NCBI GenBank assembly: GCA_020851015.1
Contig: JADZDN010000417.1
Location: 1-15,654, forward strand
From: Alphaproteobacteria bacterium
GTDB taxonomy: Bacteria > Pseudomonadota > Alphaproteobacteria > JAEULC01
Direction of reading: 5' to 3'
Length of the DNA stretch: 15,654 nt
The notes below the pieces were generated by a model that was given only the letters and a program-made list of their open reading frames with translations, had not been told where the DNA came from and searched no databases. This document shows positions 7,181 through 13,638 of the stretch, one piece after another (the first letter of the stretch is position 1; the number at the start of each line of letters is the position of its first letter). Both the position numbers and the translations under genes were made by a program.

Positions 7181-8200
7181 ATGTTCGAGTGCACCATCGC
7201 GGGCAGCCTGCCGAAGCCGTTCTGGCTTTCCGAGACCAACAAGCTGTGGCCGCAATGGAAGGTCCAGGGCAAGGAGCTGGATATCGCCAAGCGCGACGCC
7301 ACCGTGTTCTGGCTGAAGGCCCAGGAAGATGCCGGCATCGACATCGTCAGCGACGGCGAGCAGTCGCGCCAGCATTTCGTGCACGGCTTCCTGGAATTCG
7401 TCGACGGCATCGACTTCGAGCACAAGGTCAAGATGGGCATCCGCAACAACCGCTACGACGCGATGGTGCCGAAGGTGGTGGCAAAGCTGCGGATGAAGGG
7501 CAGGGCGCACCAGACCGAGGCGCGGATCGCCCGCGCCCATACGCGCCAGAAGCTGAAGTTCACGATGCCCGGACCGATGACGATCATCGACACGATCGCC
7601 GACGAGTTCTACGGAGACCGCGTGAGGATGGCGATGGCGTTCGCCGATCTCCTCAACCAGGAGGCGCGCGCGCTTGAGGCCGACGGCGTCGACGTGATCC
7701 AGTTCGACGAGCCCGCCTTCAATGCTTTCACGAAGGAAGCCGCCACCTGGGGCATCGACGCGTTGCACCGGGCGATCGACGGGCTCAAATGCACGACGGC
7801 CGTGCATATCTGCTACGGCTATGGCATCAAGCAGAACATCGACTGGAAGCGGACACTGGGCAACGAATGGCGGCAATACGAGGAGTTCTTCCCCGCCCTC
7901 GCCAAGAGCCGCATCCAGCAGGTATCGCTGGAATGCACGCACTCGCGCGTGCCGGCGCAGATGATGGGGCTGCTCAAGGGCAAGGACGTGCTGGTCGGCG
8001 TGATCGACGTGGCCTCAGACGAGGTCGAGACGCCCGAGGAGGTCGCCGCCACGATCGGCCGCGCGCTGGAATTCGTGCCGAAGGAGCGTTTATTCCCCTG
8101 CACGAACTGCGGCCTGGCGCCGATGGACCGCGAAATCGCTTTGCGCAAGCTCGAGGCGCTGGGCGCCGGCACGCGACTGGCGCGCCAGCGGTTTTCCTGA
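7181..8200 (+). CDS. Stand-alone MetE-like catalytic domain protein (MesD-type methionine synthase candidate)
   Basis: A 339-residue cobalamin-independent methionine synthase catalytic barrel without the N-terminal domain of full-length MetE (about 750 residues). The zinc ligands of MetE are all present: H209 and C211 in VHICYGYG, E251 in SLECTHS, and C310 in TNCGL. Other conserved parts are IVSDGEQSRQHF (about 55-66), MPGPMTIIDT (129-138) and IQFDEPAFN (173-181, homocysteine side). From memory, the sequence is very close to the Acinetobacter core-MetE called MesD, including a long ICYGYGIK...DWK...LG.EWRQYEE stretch. In that system methionine formation was reported to need oxygen and a partner, MesX (DUF1852), not folate. 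No MesX is visible here. A strong GGGAGGGG (7171-7178) sits just before the ATG. The gene diverges from soxB. Another methyl donor or acceptor cannot be excluded. Confidence 0.85.
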   Translation: MFECTIAGSLPKPFWLSETNKLWPQWKVQGKELDIAKRDATVFWLKAQEDAGIDIVSDGEQSRQHFVHGFLEFVDGIDFEHKVKMGIRNNRYDAMVPKVVAKLRMKGRAHQTEARIARAHTRQKLKFTMPGPMTIIDTIADEFYGDRVRMAMAFADLLNQEARALEADGVDVIQFDEPAFNAFTKEAATWGIDALHRAIDGLKCTTAVHICYGYGIKQNIDWKRTLGNEWRQYEEFFPALAKSRIQQVSLECTHSRVPAQMMGLLKGKDVLVGVIDVASDEVETPEEVAATIGRALEFVPKERLFPCTNCGLAPMDREIALRKLEALGAGTRLARQRFS

Positions 8201-8223
8201 AGCGTTTCGCGATTTGGGAACGC

Positions 8224-8538
8224 ATGTTCGCGACCGCATCACCGCCGCCGCACAGCGCGGACACCCCTGATCCCCGCGCGCTGCGGCGGGTCGGCGATCC
8301 GCGGCTCGACGGGCTGTGGCGGCACTGGCTCGCCGCGCGCAAGGGCCGGCTTATGCCGGCGCGGCGGTCGATCGATCCCATCGCCATGCCGATGGCCCTG
8401 CCGCATCTCTTCCTCGACGATTTCCACGCCGATACCGGCCGGTTCCACTGCCGCCTCTCGGGCGAGGAGATCAACCTGGTCGTCGCCTGCGAGACGCGCC
8501 ATCCCGCCCTGCCGCCGGCCGATTGGCAGCCGCCTTGA
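8224..8538 (+). CDS. Short PAS-domain-like protein, apparently truncated at the C-terminus
   Basis: A 104-residue protein. Residues 24-82 match the start of the alphaproteobacterial PAS family PF07310: GDPRLDGLWRHWLAARKGR, then PARRSIDPIAMPMALPHLFLDDF, then a GRFHCRLSGEEI strand. Typical members are about 150-200 residues and continue after the 'G.ei' strand with a conserved 'GRDxTGRxLDE' helix. Here the sequence instead turns into ACETRHPALPPADWQPP and stops. The downstream half of the PAS fold is missing, so the gene is probably a remnant or encodes a protein that does not bind a ligand normally. It starts 24 bases after the methionine-synthase-like gene, with GGGAA close to the ATG, and ends 10 bases before the convergent CoA-transferase gene. 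The function of this family is largely unknown to me. Confidence 0.55.
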   Translation: MFATASPPPHSADTPDPRALRRVGDPRLDGLWRHWLAARKGRLMPARRSIDPIAMPMALPHLFLDDFHADTGRFHCRLSGEEINLVVACETRHPALPPADWQPP

Positions 8539-8548
8539 GGCGACCGGC

Positions 8549-9727
8549 TCACACGATGCGACGGGTGCGAAGATCGCGGATCGCCGCATCGCGATAGCCG
8601 AGTTCGGCCAAGACCGAATCGGTCTCCGCGCCCAATTCCGGCGCTGGCATGCGAAGCCGGCAAGGCGTGTCGGAGAACTTCAACGGAAACCCGTGCATGC
8701 GTACCGTCCCGCGGCCGGGATGCGGCACGTCGATGACCATCTGCTGGTGCAGCACTTGCGGATCGCGGAACACCTGGGCCAGGTCCAGCACCGGCCCGCA
8801 GGGAACGCCAGCCGCATTCAGATGCGCGATCCAATGGGCCTGGTTCTGGTGGCGGGTGACGGTCTCGACCTCCTGGCGCAGCGCGGCGCGGTTCTGCATG
8901 CGCAGCGCGTTCGTCAGGAAGCGCGGATCGTCGCGCAGCCGCTCCAGGTCCAGCGCCTTGAGCAGCCGGTCGTAGATGCCCACGTGGCTGGGAGCGATCG
9001 CGATCGGACCGTCGCTGGCCGCGTAGAGCCCGTAGGGCGCGACGAGCGGATGGTCGTTGCCCGTGCGCAAGGGGATCCGGCCGGTCGCCAGGTAGTTCGA
9101 CGCCATGAAACTGAGGAAGCTGACCAGCCCGTCCAGCAGGCTGATGCCCACCCGCTGTCCCTTGCCCGAATTGCCGCGGCCATGCAGCGCGGCCACGATG
9201 CCCAGCGCGCCGTATAGGCCGGCGACAAGGTCGGAGATCGGTATGCCGGTGCGCTGCGGCTCGCTGCCCTCCTCGCCGTTCACGCTCATATAGCCGCTCA
9301 TGGCCTGGGCGATGAAGTCGAAGGCCGGGCGCTGCGCATAGGGTCCGTCGGCGCCGAAGCCCGACACGCTGCCCACGACCAGGCGCGGGTTGAGCTTCTC
9401 CAGGCGTTCCGGCGGGAAGCCCATCTTCGCCAGCACGCCTGGCCGGTAGTTCTCGACCAGCACGTCGGACCGCTCGATCAGACGGGCCAGGATCTCCTTG
9501 CCCTCGTCGCTGCGCAGGTCGACGCTCAAGGAACGCTTGTTGCGGTTGTAGCTGGCGTAGTACCAGCTCATCCCATCGACCTTTACGCCCTGCTCGCGCA
9601 GGGGGTCGCCGTCGCCCGGCGGCTCGATCTTCACCACGTCGGCGCCGAGATCGGCCAGCAGCATGGAGCAGAAGGGACCCGATATGATCCGGGTAAGGTC
9701 GACGACGCGGACGCCGGTCAGCGGCAT
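8549..9727 (-). CDS. Family III (CaiB/BaiF) CoA-transferase
   Basis: A 392-residue family III CoA-transferase, which moves CoA from one acyl-CoA to a free acid through an aspartyl-CoA intermediate. Features in order: N-terminal MPLTGVRVVDLTRIISGPFC (CoA nucleotide-binding start of the family), LGADVVKIEPPGDGDPLR, NRNKRSLSVDL, ENYRPGVLAKMG, SVSGFGADGPYAQRPAFDFIAQAMSG, and TGIPISDLVAGLYGALGI. D166 in the last block aligns with the catalytic Asp169 of formyl-CoA transferase. The C-terminal half has GVPCGPVLDLAQVFRDPQV. The start was placed at MPLTG because the reading frame upstream is the antisense of the neighbouring lyase gene. It diverges from the HMG-CoA-lyase-like gene, which suggests a shared pathway in which an acid is activated by CoA transfer and then cleaved. 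The acid is not identifiable from sequence. Confidence 0.93.
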   Translation of the reverse strand: MPLTGVRVVDLTRIISGPFCSMLLADLGADVVKIEPPGDGDPLREQGVKVDGMSWYYASYNRNKRSLSVDLRSDEGKEILARLIERSDVLVENYRPGVLAKMGFPPERLEKLNPRLVVGSVSGFGADGPYAQRPAFDFIAQAMSGYMSVNGEEGSEPQRTGIPISDLVAGLYGALGIVAALHGRGNSGKGQRVGISLLDGLVSFLSFMASNYLATGRIPLRTGNDHPLVAPYGLYAASDGPIAIAPSHVGIYDRLLKALDLERLRDDPRFLTNALRMQNRAALRQEVETVTRHQNQAHWIAHLNAAGVPCGPVLDLAQVFRDPQVLHQQMVIDVPHPGRGTVRMHGFPLKFSDTPCRLRMPAPELGAETDSVLAELGYRDAAIRDLRTRRIV

Positions 9728-9790
9728 GGCGGGGCGTTCCCTGGGCGTTGGTTGCGATTGCCTTGCGGGCCGGGAACTGTAGCATAGCGC

Positions 9791-9818
9791 TGTGCGACGG
9801 GCGGCCGCCGGCCGCACA
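9791..9818. promoter_or_regulatory. Imperfect 28-base palindrome upstream of the HMG-CoA-lyase-like gene
   Basis: The outer arms TGTGCG (9791-9796) and CGCACA (9813-9818) pair exactly. Pairing continues inward with two mismatches (C98-G11, G100-C09, G101-C08, C102-G07 by last digits) to a 4-base centre GGCC. An alternative nested stem is GCGGCC (9801-9806) with GGCCGC (9810-9815). The structure ends 6 bases before the GGAGG ribosome binding site (9824-9828). A weak promoter candidate TTGCCT (9758-9763), 16 bases, TAGCAT (9780-9785) would start transcription at about its left edge. It could be an operator for the divergent pair or a leader hairpin. The pairing is seen directly; the role is inferred. 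Confidence 0.4.
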
Positions 9819-9833
9819 AGGATGGAGGCGCCG

Positions 9834-10769
9834 ATGGTGCCACGGAAAGTTACGGTAACGGAAGTCGGCACGCGCGACGGGCTGCAAAGCGAGCCCAAAT
9901 TCGTGCCGACGGCGGACAAGATCGCCTTGGTCAATGCGCTGACGCGGGCCGGCATCCGCCGCATCGAGGTCAGCTCCTTCGTCTCGCCCCGCGCGGTGCC
10001 GCAGATGGCCGACGCCGCCCAGGTGATGGCCGGCATCGAGCGGCCGGAGGGACTGGTGGCCGCCTGCCTGGTGCCGAACGCCAACGGCGCGCGCCGCGCC
10101 GCCGAGGCCAAGGTCGACGAGATGGTCGCCTTCGTGTCGGCGACGGAAAGCCACAACCAGGCCAACGTGAACCGCTCGATCGCCGAAAGTCTGGACGGCT
10201 TCCGCCAGGTCGCGGAGATCGCGCGCGCGCAGGGGATCGCGGTGCATGGCGCCATCGCGGTCGCCTTCGGATGCCCGTTCGACGGCGACGTGCCGTTCGC
10301 CCAGGTGGTCGGCATCGTCGGCAAGCTGCATGCGCTGGGCGTGCGCGAACTCACGCTGGGCGACACGACGGGGATGGCCACGCCGCCGATCGCGACGGGC
10401 TTGTGCAAGGCCATCCAGGATGCGCATCCCGACATGCACATCACGCTGCATTTCCACAATACGCGCGGCGTCGGCCTCGCCAACGTGATGGCGGGGCTTC
10501 ACGCGGGGATCGACAGCTATGAATCGTCGCTCGGCGGCCTCGGCGGCTGTCCGTTCGCGCCGGGCGCGACCGGCAACATCTGCACCGAGGACCTGGTCTA
10601 CCTGCTGCACGAGATGGGCATCGAAACCGGCATCGACCTTGCCGCCCTGGTGGCGGCCGCGAAGCGCGTCGAAGCCCTGGTGGGCCATCCCGTACCGGGC
10701 CAGGTGATGAAGGCCGGCCCGCGCCTCCGGCGATATGCGATCGACGCGGTGCGCAGGGCGGTCGGCTAG
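9834..10769 (+). CDS. Hydroxymethylglutaryl-CoA lyase-like enzyme
   Basis: A 311-residue protein of the HMG-CoA lyase branch of the HMGL/DRE-TIM barrel family, which cleaves 3-hydroxy-3-methylglutaryl-CoA to acetyl-CoA and acetoacetate or performs related retro-aldol cleavages. Catalytic elements seen: EVGTRDGLQ (R14, D15), EVSSFVSPRAVPQMAD, GDTTGMATP, HFHNTRG with the two metal-binding histidines H206 and H208, and GLGGCPFAPGATGN with the catalytic loop Cys C239. The signature is usually HxHDTxG; the Asp after the second His is Asn here. The start at 9834 has GGAGG five bases upstream and gives the usual N-terminus; upstream ATG (9822) and GTG (9792) codons are less well placed. It diverges from the CoA-transferase and converges with the XRE/cupin regulator, 8 bases between stops. 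Leucine breakdown is one possible role, but no other leucine genes are visible. Confidence 0.9.
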   Translation: MVPRKVTVTEVGTRDGLQSEPKFVPTADKIALVNALTRAGIRRIEVSSFVSPRAVPQMADAAQVMAGIERPEGLVAACLVPNANGARRAAEAKVDEMVAFVSATESHNQANVNRSIAESLDGFRQVAEIARAQGIAVHGAIAVAFGCPFDGDVPFAQVVGIVGKLHALGVRELTLGDTTGMATPPIATGLCKAIQDAHPDMHITLHFHNTRGVGLANVMAGLHAGIDSYESSLGGLGGCPFAPGATGNICTEDLVYLLHEMGIETGIDLAALVAAAKRVEALVGHPVPGQVMKAGPRLRRYAIDAVRRAVG

Positions 10770-10780
10770 CCGCGCGGCTA
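10767..10780. repeat. Perfect 14-base palindrome spanning two convergent stop codons
   Basis: TAGCCGCGCGGCTA reads the same on both strands. Its first three bases are the TAG stop of the HMG-CoA-lyase-like gene, and its last three, read on the minus strand, are the TAG stop of the XRE/cupin gene. It can form a 5-base stem with a GCGC loop but lacks a T-tract, so it is at best a weak hairpin terminator or a transcript-end stabiliser. Confidence 0.5.
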
Positions 10781-11449
10781 CTGGAGCGGCGGCGACAGAA
10801 TCCAGACCACCTGGGTCGTGCGCTCGCTTGCGTTGGCGTAGCGGTGCGGATCGCTGCTGGAAAAGCGGAAACTGTCGCCCTGATTGACGACGAACTGGTC
10901 GTCGCCCACCCTCAGTTCGAGCGCCCCGGTCAGCACCAGCCCCGCTTCCTGGCCGCGATGCTGGTGCGCCGGTCCGGAATCGAAGCCCGGCTCCAGCGTC
11001 AGCAGCAGAAGCTCGATATCGCCCGAAAGGTCGGGCGTCAGCAGCTCCATCGCCACCAGCTCGTGGGTTGCGGCGGTGGCCAGGCGCAACTGTCGGCGAT
11101 CCTCGCGGCGAACGATCGTCTCGCGCTCCGACGGCCTGCCGCCGCCTTGCGGGTGGAAGAACCATCCGACCGGCACGCCCAGCGCGTCGCCCAGCTTGCG
11201 CAGCGACTTGATGGAGGGCGAGGCAAGGCCGCGCTCGATCTGGCTGACCATCCCGATCGACAGCCCGGCGGCCTCGGCCACCTGCACCAGCGACATTTGC
11301 TTGGCCTTGCGCAGCGATCGGAGCTGGATGCCCATCCAGAGATCGGCAACCTTGCCGGGGGCCGGCGCGGCGGGGGCATCGCGGCGCGGAACCGGCATGG
11401 ATCGCGCGATGGCGCTCGAAGGGCGACGCTTGGCGGCGGGGCGGGCCAT
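10778..11449 (-). CDS. XRE-family transcriptional regulator with C-terminal cupin sensor
   Basis: A 223-residue regulator. After a Pro/Ala/Arg-rich leader (1-33) comes an XRE helix-turn-helix (about 40-97) with IQLRSLRKAKQMSLVQVAEAAGLSIGMVSQIERGLASPSIKSLRKLGDAL. This is broken into LRSLRKAKQMSLVQVAE, the recognition region GLSIGMVSQIERG and SIKSLRKLGDAL. The cupin barrel (about 145-220) has GPAHQHRGQEAGLVLTGALEL with H162, H164 and E168, plus H202 in SSSDPHRYAN, the usual metal ligands. Proteins of this build (PuuR/SutR-like) commonly regulate amino acid, polyamine or other catabolic genes in response to a small ligand. It is transcribed divergently from hyuA, so the hydantoinase/TRAP genes and itself are the likely targets. 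Internal ATG codons (M18, M39) are possible later starts. The ligand is not predictable. Confidence 0.92.
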   Translation of the reverse strand: MARPAAKRRPSSAIARSMPVPRRDAPAAPAPGKVADLWMGIQLRSLRKAKQMSLVQVAEAAGLSIGMVSQIERGLASPSIKSLRKLGDALGVPVGWFFHPQGGGRPSERETIVRREDRRQLRLATAATHELVAMELLTPDLSGDIELLLLTLEPGFDSGPAHQHRGQEAGLVLTGALELRVGDDQFVVNQGDSFRFSSSDPHRYANASERTTQVVWILSPPLQ

Positions 11450-11465
11450 GGCGTTTCGCTTCCGG

Positions 11466-11482
11466 CTGACTGCGGGTCAGTC
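11466..11482. promoter_or_regulatory. Candidate operator: overlapping inverted repeats by the regulator promoter
   Basis: Two overlapping perfect inverted repeats lie here: CTGAC-TGCGG-GTCAG (11466-11480) and GACTG-CGGGT-CAGTC (11468-11472 with 11478-11482). They cover the predicted transcription start of the XRE/cupin gene, about 7 bases beyond its -10 element. That position suits autorepression. The symmetry is read directly; binding by the adjacent regulator is inference. Confidence 0.4.
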
Positions 11483-11511
11483 ATATTAAAAATTTCAACA
11501 TCGAATTTCAA
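11483..11511 (-). promoter_or_regulatory. Sigma-70-type promoter for the XRE/cupin regulator
   Basis: On the minus strand, TTGAAA (complement of 11506-11511; five of six consensus bases) is followed after exactly 17 bases by TAATAT (complement of 11483-11488; four of six). Transcription would begin near 11476, giving a leader of roughly 27 bases before the ATG at 11449. This is the only AT-rich patch in the region (about 11481-11520). It also holds a direct repeat AATTTCAA (11491-11498 and 11504-11511, 13-base period) and an 11-base palindrome CAATATTATTG (11509-11519). The hyuA promoter on the plus strand must overlap it, but no pair with good spacing stands out. Confidence 0.5.
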
Positions 11512-11580
11512 TATTATTGCAATGACCGAAGCGCCATGCCAGGATCGCCAGCCGTGACGCATCGGGGGGCGGGGACGAAC

Positions 11581-13635
11581 ATGGCGGCGCGTGCGCAGAT
11601 CGGCGTCGATATCGGGGGCACGTTCACCGACGTGGTGTGCCGCCTGGCCGACGGCACCATGCGGTTCGTCAAGCTGCCGACCACGCGCAAGGACGAGAGC
11701 CAGGCCGTGCTGCAGTCGATCGCGCTGATGGCGCGCGACTGGGGCGTCAAGGCCGCGGACATCGCGCGCTTCACCCACGGGACCACCGTTGCGACAAACG
11801 CCGTGCTCGAGCGCAAGGGCGCGCGCATCGGCATCATCACCACCAAGGGATTCCGCGACGTGCTGGAGATCGGGCGCCAGATGCGCCACCAGATGTACAA
11901 CGTCGTGCTGGAATCGGAGACGCCGTCGTTCCTGGCGCCCGGCGCGCGGCGCAAGGAGGTGCCGGAGCGCGTGGCGGCGGACGGTACGGTGCTGGAGCCG
12001 CTCGACGAGGCGGCGGTGAAGCGCGCGGCGGACGAGCTGGTCAAGGACGGCGTCGAGGCGATCGCGATCTGTTTCCTCTTTTCCTTCCGCAATCCCGCGC
12101 ACGAGAAGCGCGCCCGCGCGGTCGTGCAGGCGGCCTATCCCGAGATGATGACCGCCGTCTCGCACGAGGTCGACCCGGCCTTTCGCGAATACGAGCGCAC
12201 GGTCGTCACCGCCTTCGACGCCTATGTGAAGCCGGTGATCGACCGCTATCTGGCGCGGCTGGAGAAGGGGCTGTCGGGCGAAGGCGTGCCGGCGCCGCTG
12301 CAGGTCATGCAGTCGCGCGGCGGGCTGATGGTCAGCGAGGTCGCGCGCCAGCGTCCGGTGCGCCTGTTCCTGTCCGGTCCGGCGGCGGGCGTGATCGGCG
12401 CGCGCCTGGCCGGCGCCTCGGCCGGGGCGGAGGACCTGATCACGGTCGATATCGGCGGCACGAGCTGCGACATCGCGCTGATCAGCAAGGGCAAGGCGCT
12501 GATCCGCTCGGACGGCTTGATCGACGGCTATCCCGTGCGCGTCGCCATGGTCGACGTCAACTCGATCGGCGCGGGCGGCGGCTCGATCGCCTGGATCGAC
12601 CGCGGCGGGGGTCTGCGCGTCGGCCCGCAATCGGCGGGATCGGAGCCGGGCCCGGCCTGCTACGGCCGCGGCGGCGACAAGCCCACCGTCACCGATGCGT
12701 CGGTCGTGCTGGGCTACGTCAATCCCGACTTCTTCGCCGGCGGCTCGTTGAAGCTGAAGCCCGAGCTCGCGCACCGCATCATCGCCGACAAGGTCGCCAA
12801 GCCGCTCGGCATGACCTTGGAGCAGGCGGCGCTCGGCATCCATCGCGTGCTCAACGCCCAGATGGCCGAAGGGATCCGCCTGGTCTCGATCCGCCAGGGG
12901 CTCGACCCGCGCAAGTTCGCCCTGCTGCCGCTGGGCGGCGGCGGCGCGGTGCATGCGACGGCCCTGGCGCGCGACCTCAACATCGCCCGCGTCGTGGTGC
13001 CGCGCACGCCGGGCGTGCTCTCGGCCGCGGGCCTGCTGGCCGCGCCCGTGGAGCACGAGGTATCCGCCGCCTTCGGCCGGGCGCTCGCCGACACCAAGCC
13101 CGGCGATCTGCGCCAGGCGTTCACCGCGCTCGACCGGGATTGCGTCGCCCTGATGGCCAAGGAGCGGCTGAACGGCGAGGCGGTCACCATCCAGTATTCC
13201 GCCGATGTCTGCTACATCGGGCAGTCCTATACCCTGGAGATTCCGCTGCGCCTGGATGCGCCCGATCCGATGGCGCGTCTGTACGACGATTTCCTCGAAA
13301 ACCATGACCGCGTCTACGGCCATGCCACGCGGGTGCCGGCGCGGATCGTCAACCTGCGCAGCGTGCACCAGGCCGGCGGCCTCGATCGCATCGACGGCGG
13401 CGCCTTCAAGCCGGCGGCCGGCGCGCCCCTGAAGGCCAAGCGACCGGTCCTGACGGCCGGCGCCACGGGCTTCGCCGAGACCGCGATCTACGAGCGCATG
13501 GCCATGCCGGCGGGGTTCACGTTCCAGGGCCCGGCGATCGTCGAGCAGACCGACACGACCACGCTGGTCGAGCCGGGCTGGTCGGGCGCGGTGGACAAGG
13601 TCGGCAACCTGATCCTGACCTGGGAAGGAGCCTGA
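11581..13635 (+). CDS. hyuA: Hydantoinase/oxoprolinase family protein, subunit A (HyuA)
   Basis: A 684-residue HyuA-type subunit. With HyuB it forms ATP-dependent enzymes such as N-methylhydantoinase, 5-oxoprolinase or the related acetone/acetophenone carboxylases. It has the N-terminal ASKHA-like nucleotide-binding motif VDIGGTFTD (9-17), the family block FTHGTTVATNAVLERKG (64-80), TTKGFRDVLEIGRQMR (88-102), a second phosphate motif VDIGGTSCD (289-297), a glycine-rich SIGAGGGSIAW segment, and LLPLGGGGAVHA. The C-terminal HyuA_C region follows to about 680. The start at MAARAQIGVD fits the family; an in-frame ATG at 11536 adds 15 residues of low similarity and lies close to the AT-rich promoter patch. 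GGGGCGGGGAC precedes the chosen ATG. The gene diverges from the XRE/cupin regulator and is followed after 3 bases by hyuB. Substrate is not settled by sequence. Confidence 0.92.
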   Translation: MAARAQIGVDIGGTFTDVVCRLADGTMRFVKLPTTRKDESQAVLQSIALMARDWGVKAADIARFTHGTTVATNAVLERKGARIGIITTKGFRDVLEIGRQMRHQMYNVVLESETPSFLAPGARRKEVPERVAADGTVLEPLDEAAVKRAADELVKDGVEAIAICFLFSFRNPAHEKRARAVVQAAYPEMMTAVSHEVDPAFREYERTVVTAFDAYVKPVIDRYLARLEKGLSGEGVPAPLQVMQSRGGLMVSEVARQRPVRLFLSGPAAGVIGARLAGASAGAEDLITVDIGGTSCDIALISKGKALIRSDGLIDGYPVRVAMVDVNSIGAGGGSIAWIDRGGGLRVGPQSAGSEPGPACYGRGGDKPTVTDASVVLGYVNPDFFAGGSLKLKPELAHRIIADKVAKPLGMTLEQAALGIHRVLNAQMAEGIRLVSIRQGLDPRKFALLPLGGGGAVHATALARDLNIARVVVPRTPGVLSAAGLLAAPVEHEVSAAFGRALADTKPGDLRQAFTALDRDCVALMAKERLNGEAVTIQYSADVCYIGQSYTLEIPLRLDAPDPMARLYDDFLENHDRVYGHATRVPARIVNLRSVHQAGGLDRIDGGAFKPAAGAPLKAKRPVLTAGATGFAETAIYERMAMPAGFTFQGPAIVEQTDTTTLVEPGWSGAVDKVGNLILTWEGA

Positions 13636-13638
13636 ACG

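Noticed and set aside
7016..7181. A glycine or other riboswitch ahead of the sox operon or the methionine-synthase-like gene
   Set aside because: The gap is short for a full aptamer in either direction, and I could not recognise conserved riboswitch core sequences. A covariance-model search would be needed to exclude one fully.
9728..10483. An upstream extension of the CoA-transferase frame
   Set aside because: It is antisense to the HMG-CoA-lyase-like gene. MPLTGVRVVDLTR at 9727 is the standard family start.
7974..11165. A 1063-codon minus-strand frame running through several genes
   Set aside because: It crosses parts of the methionine-synthase-like, CoA-transferase, lyase and regulator genes in unrelated frames and shows only low-complexity Arg/Ala/Gly sequence.
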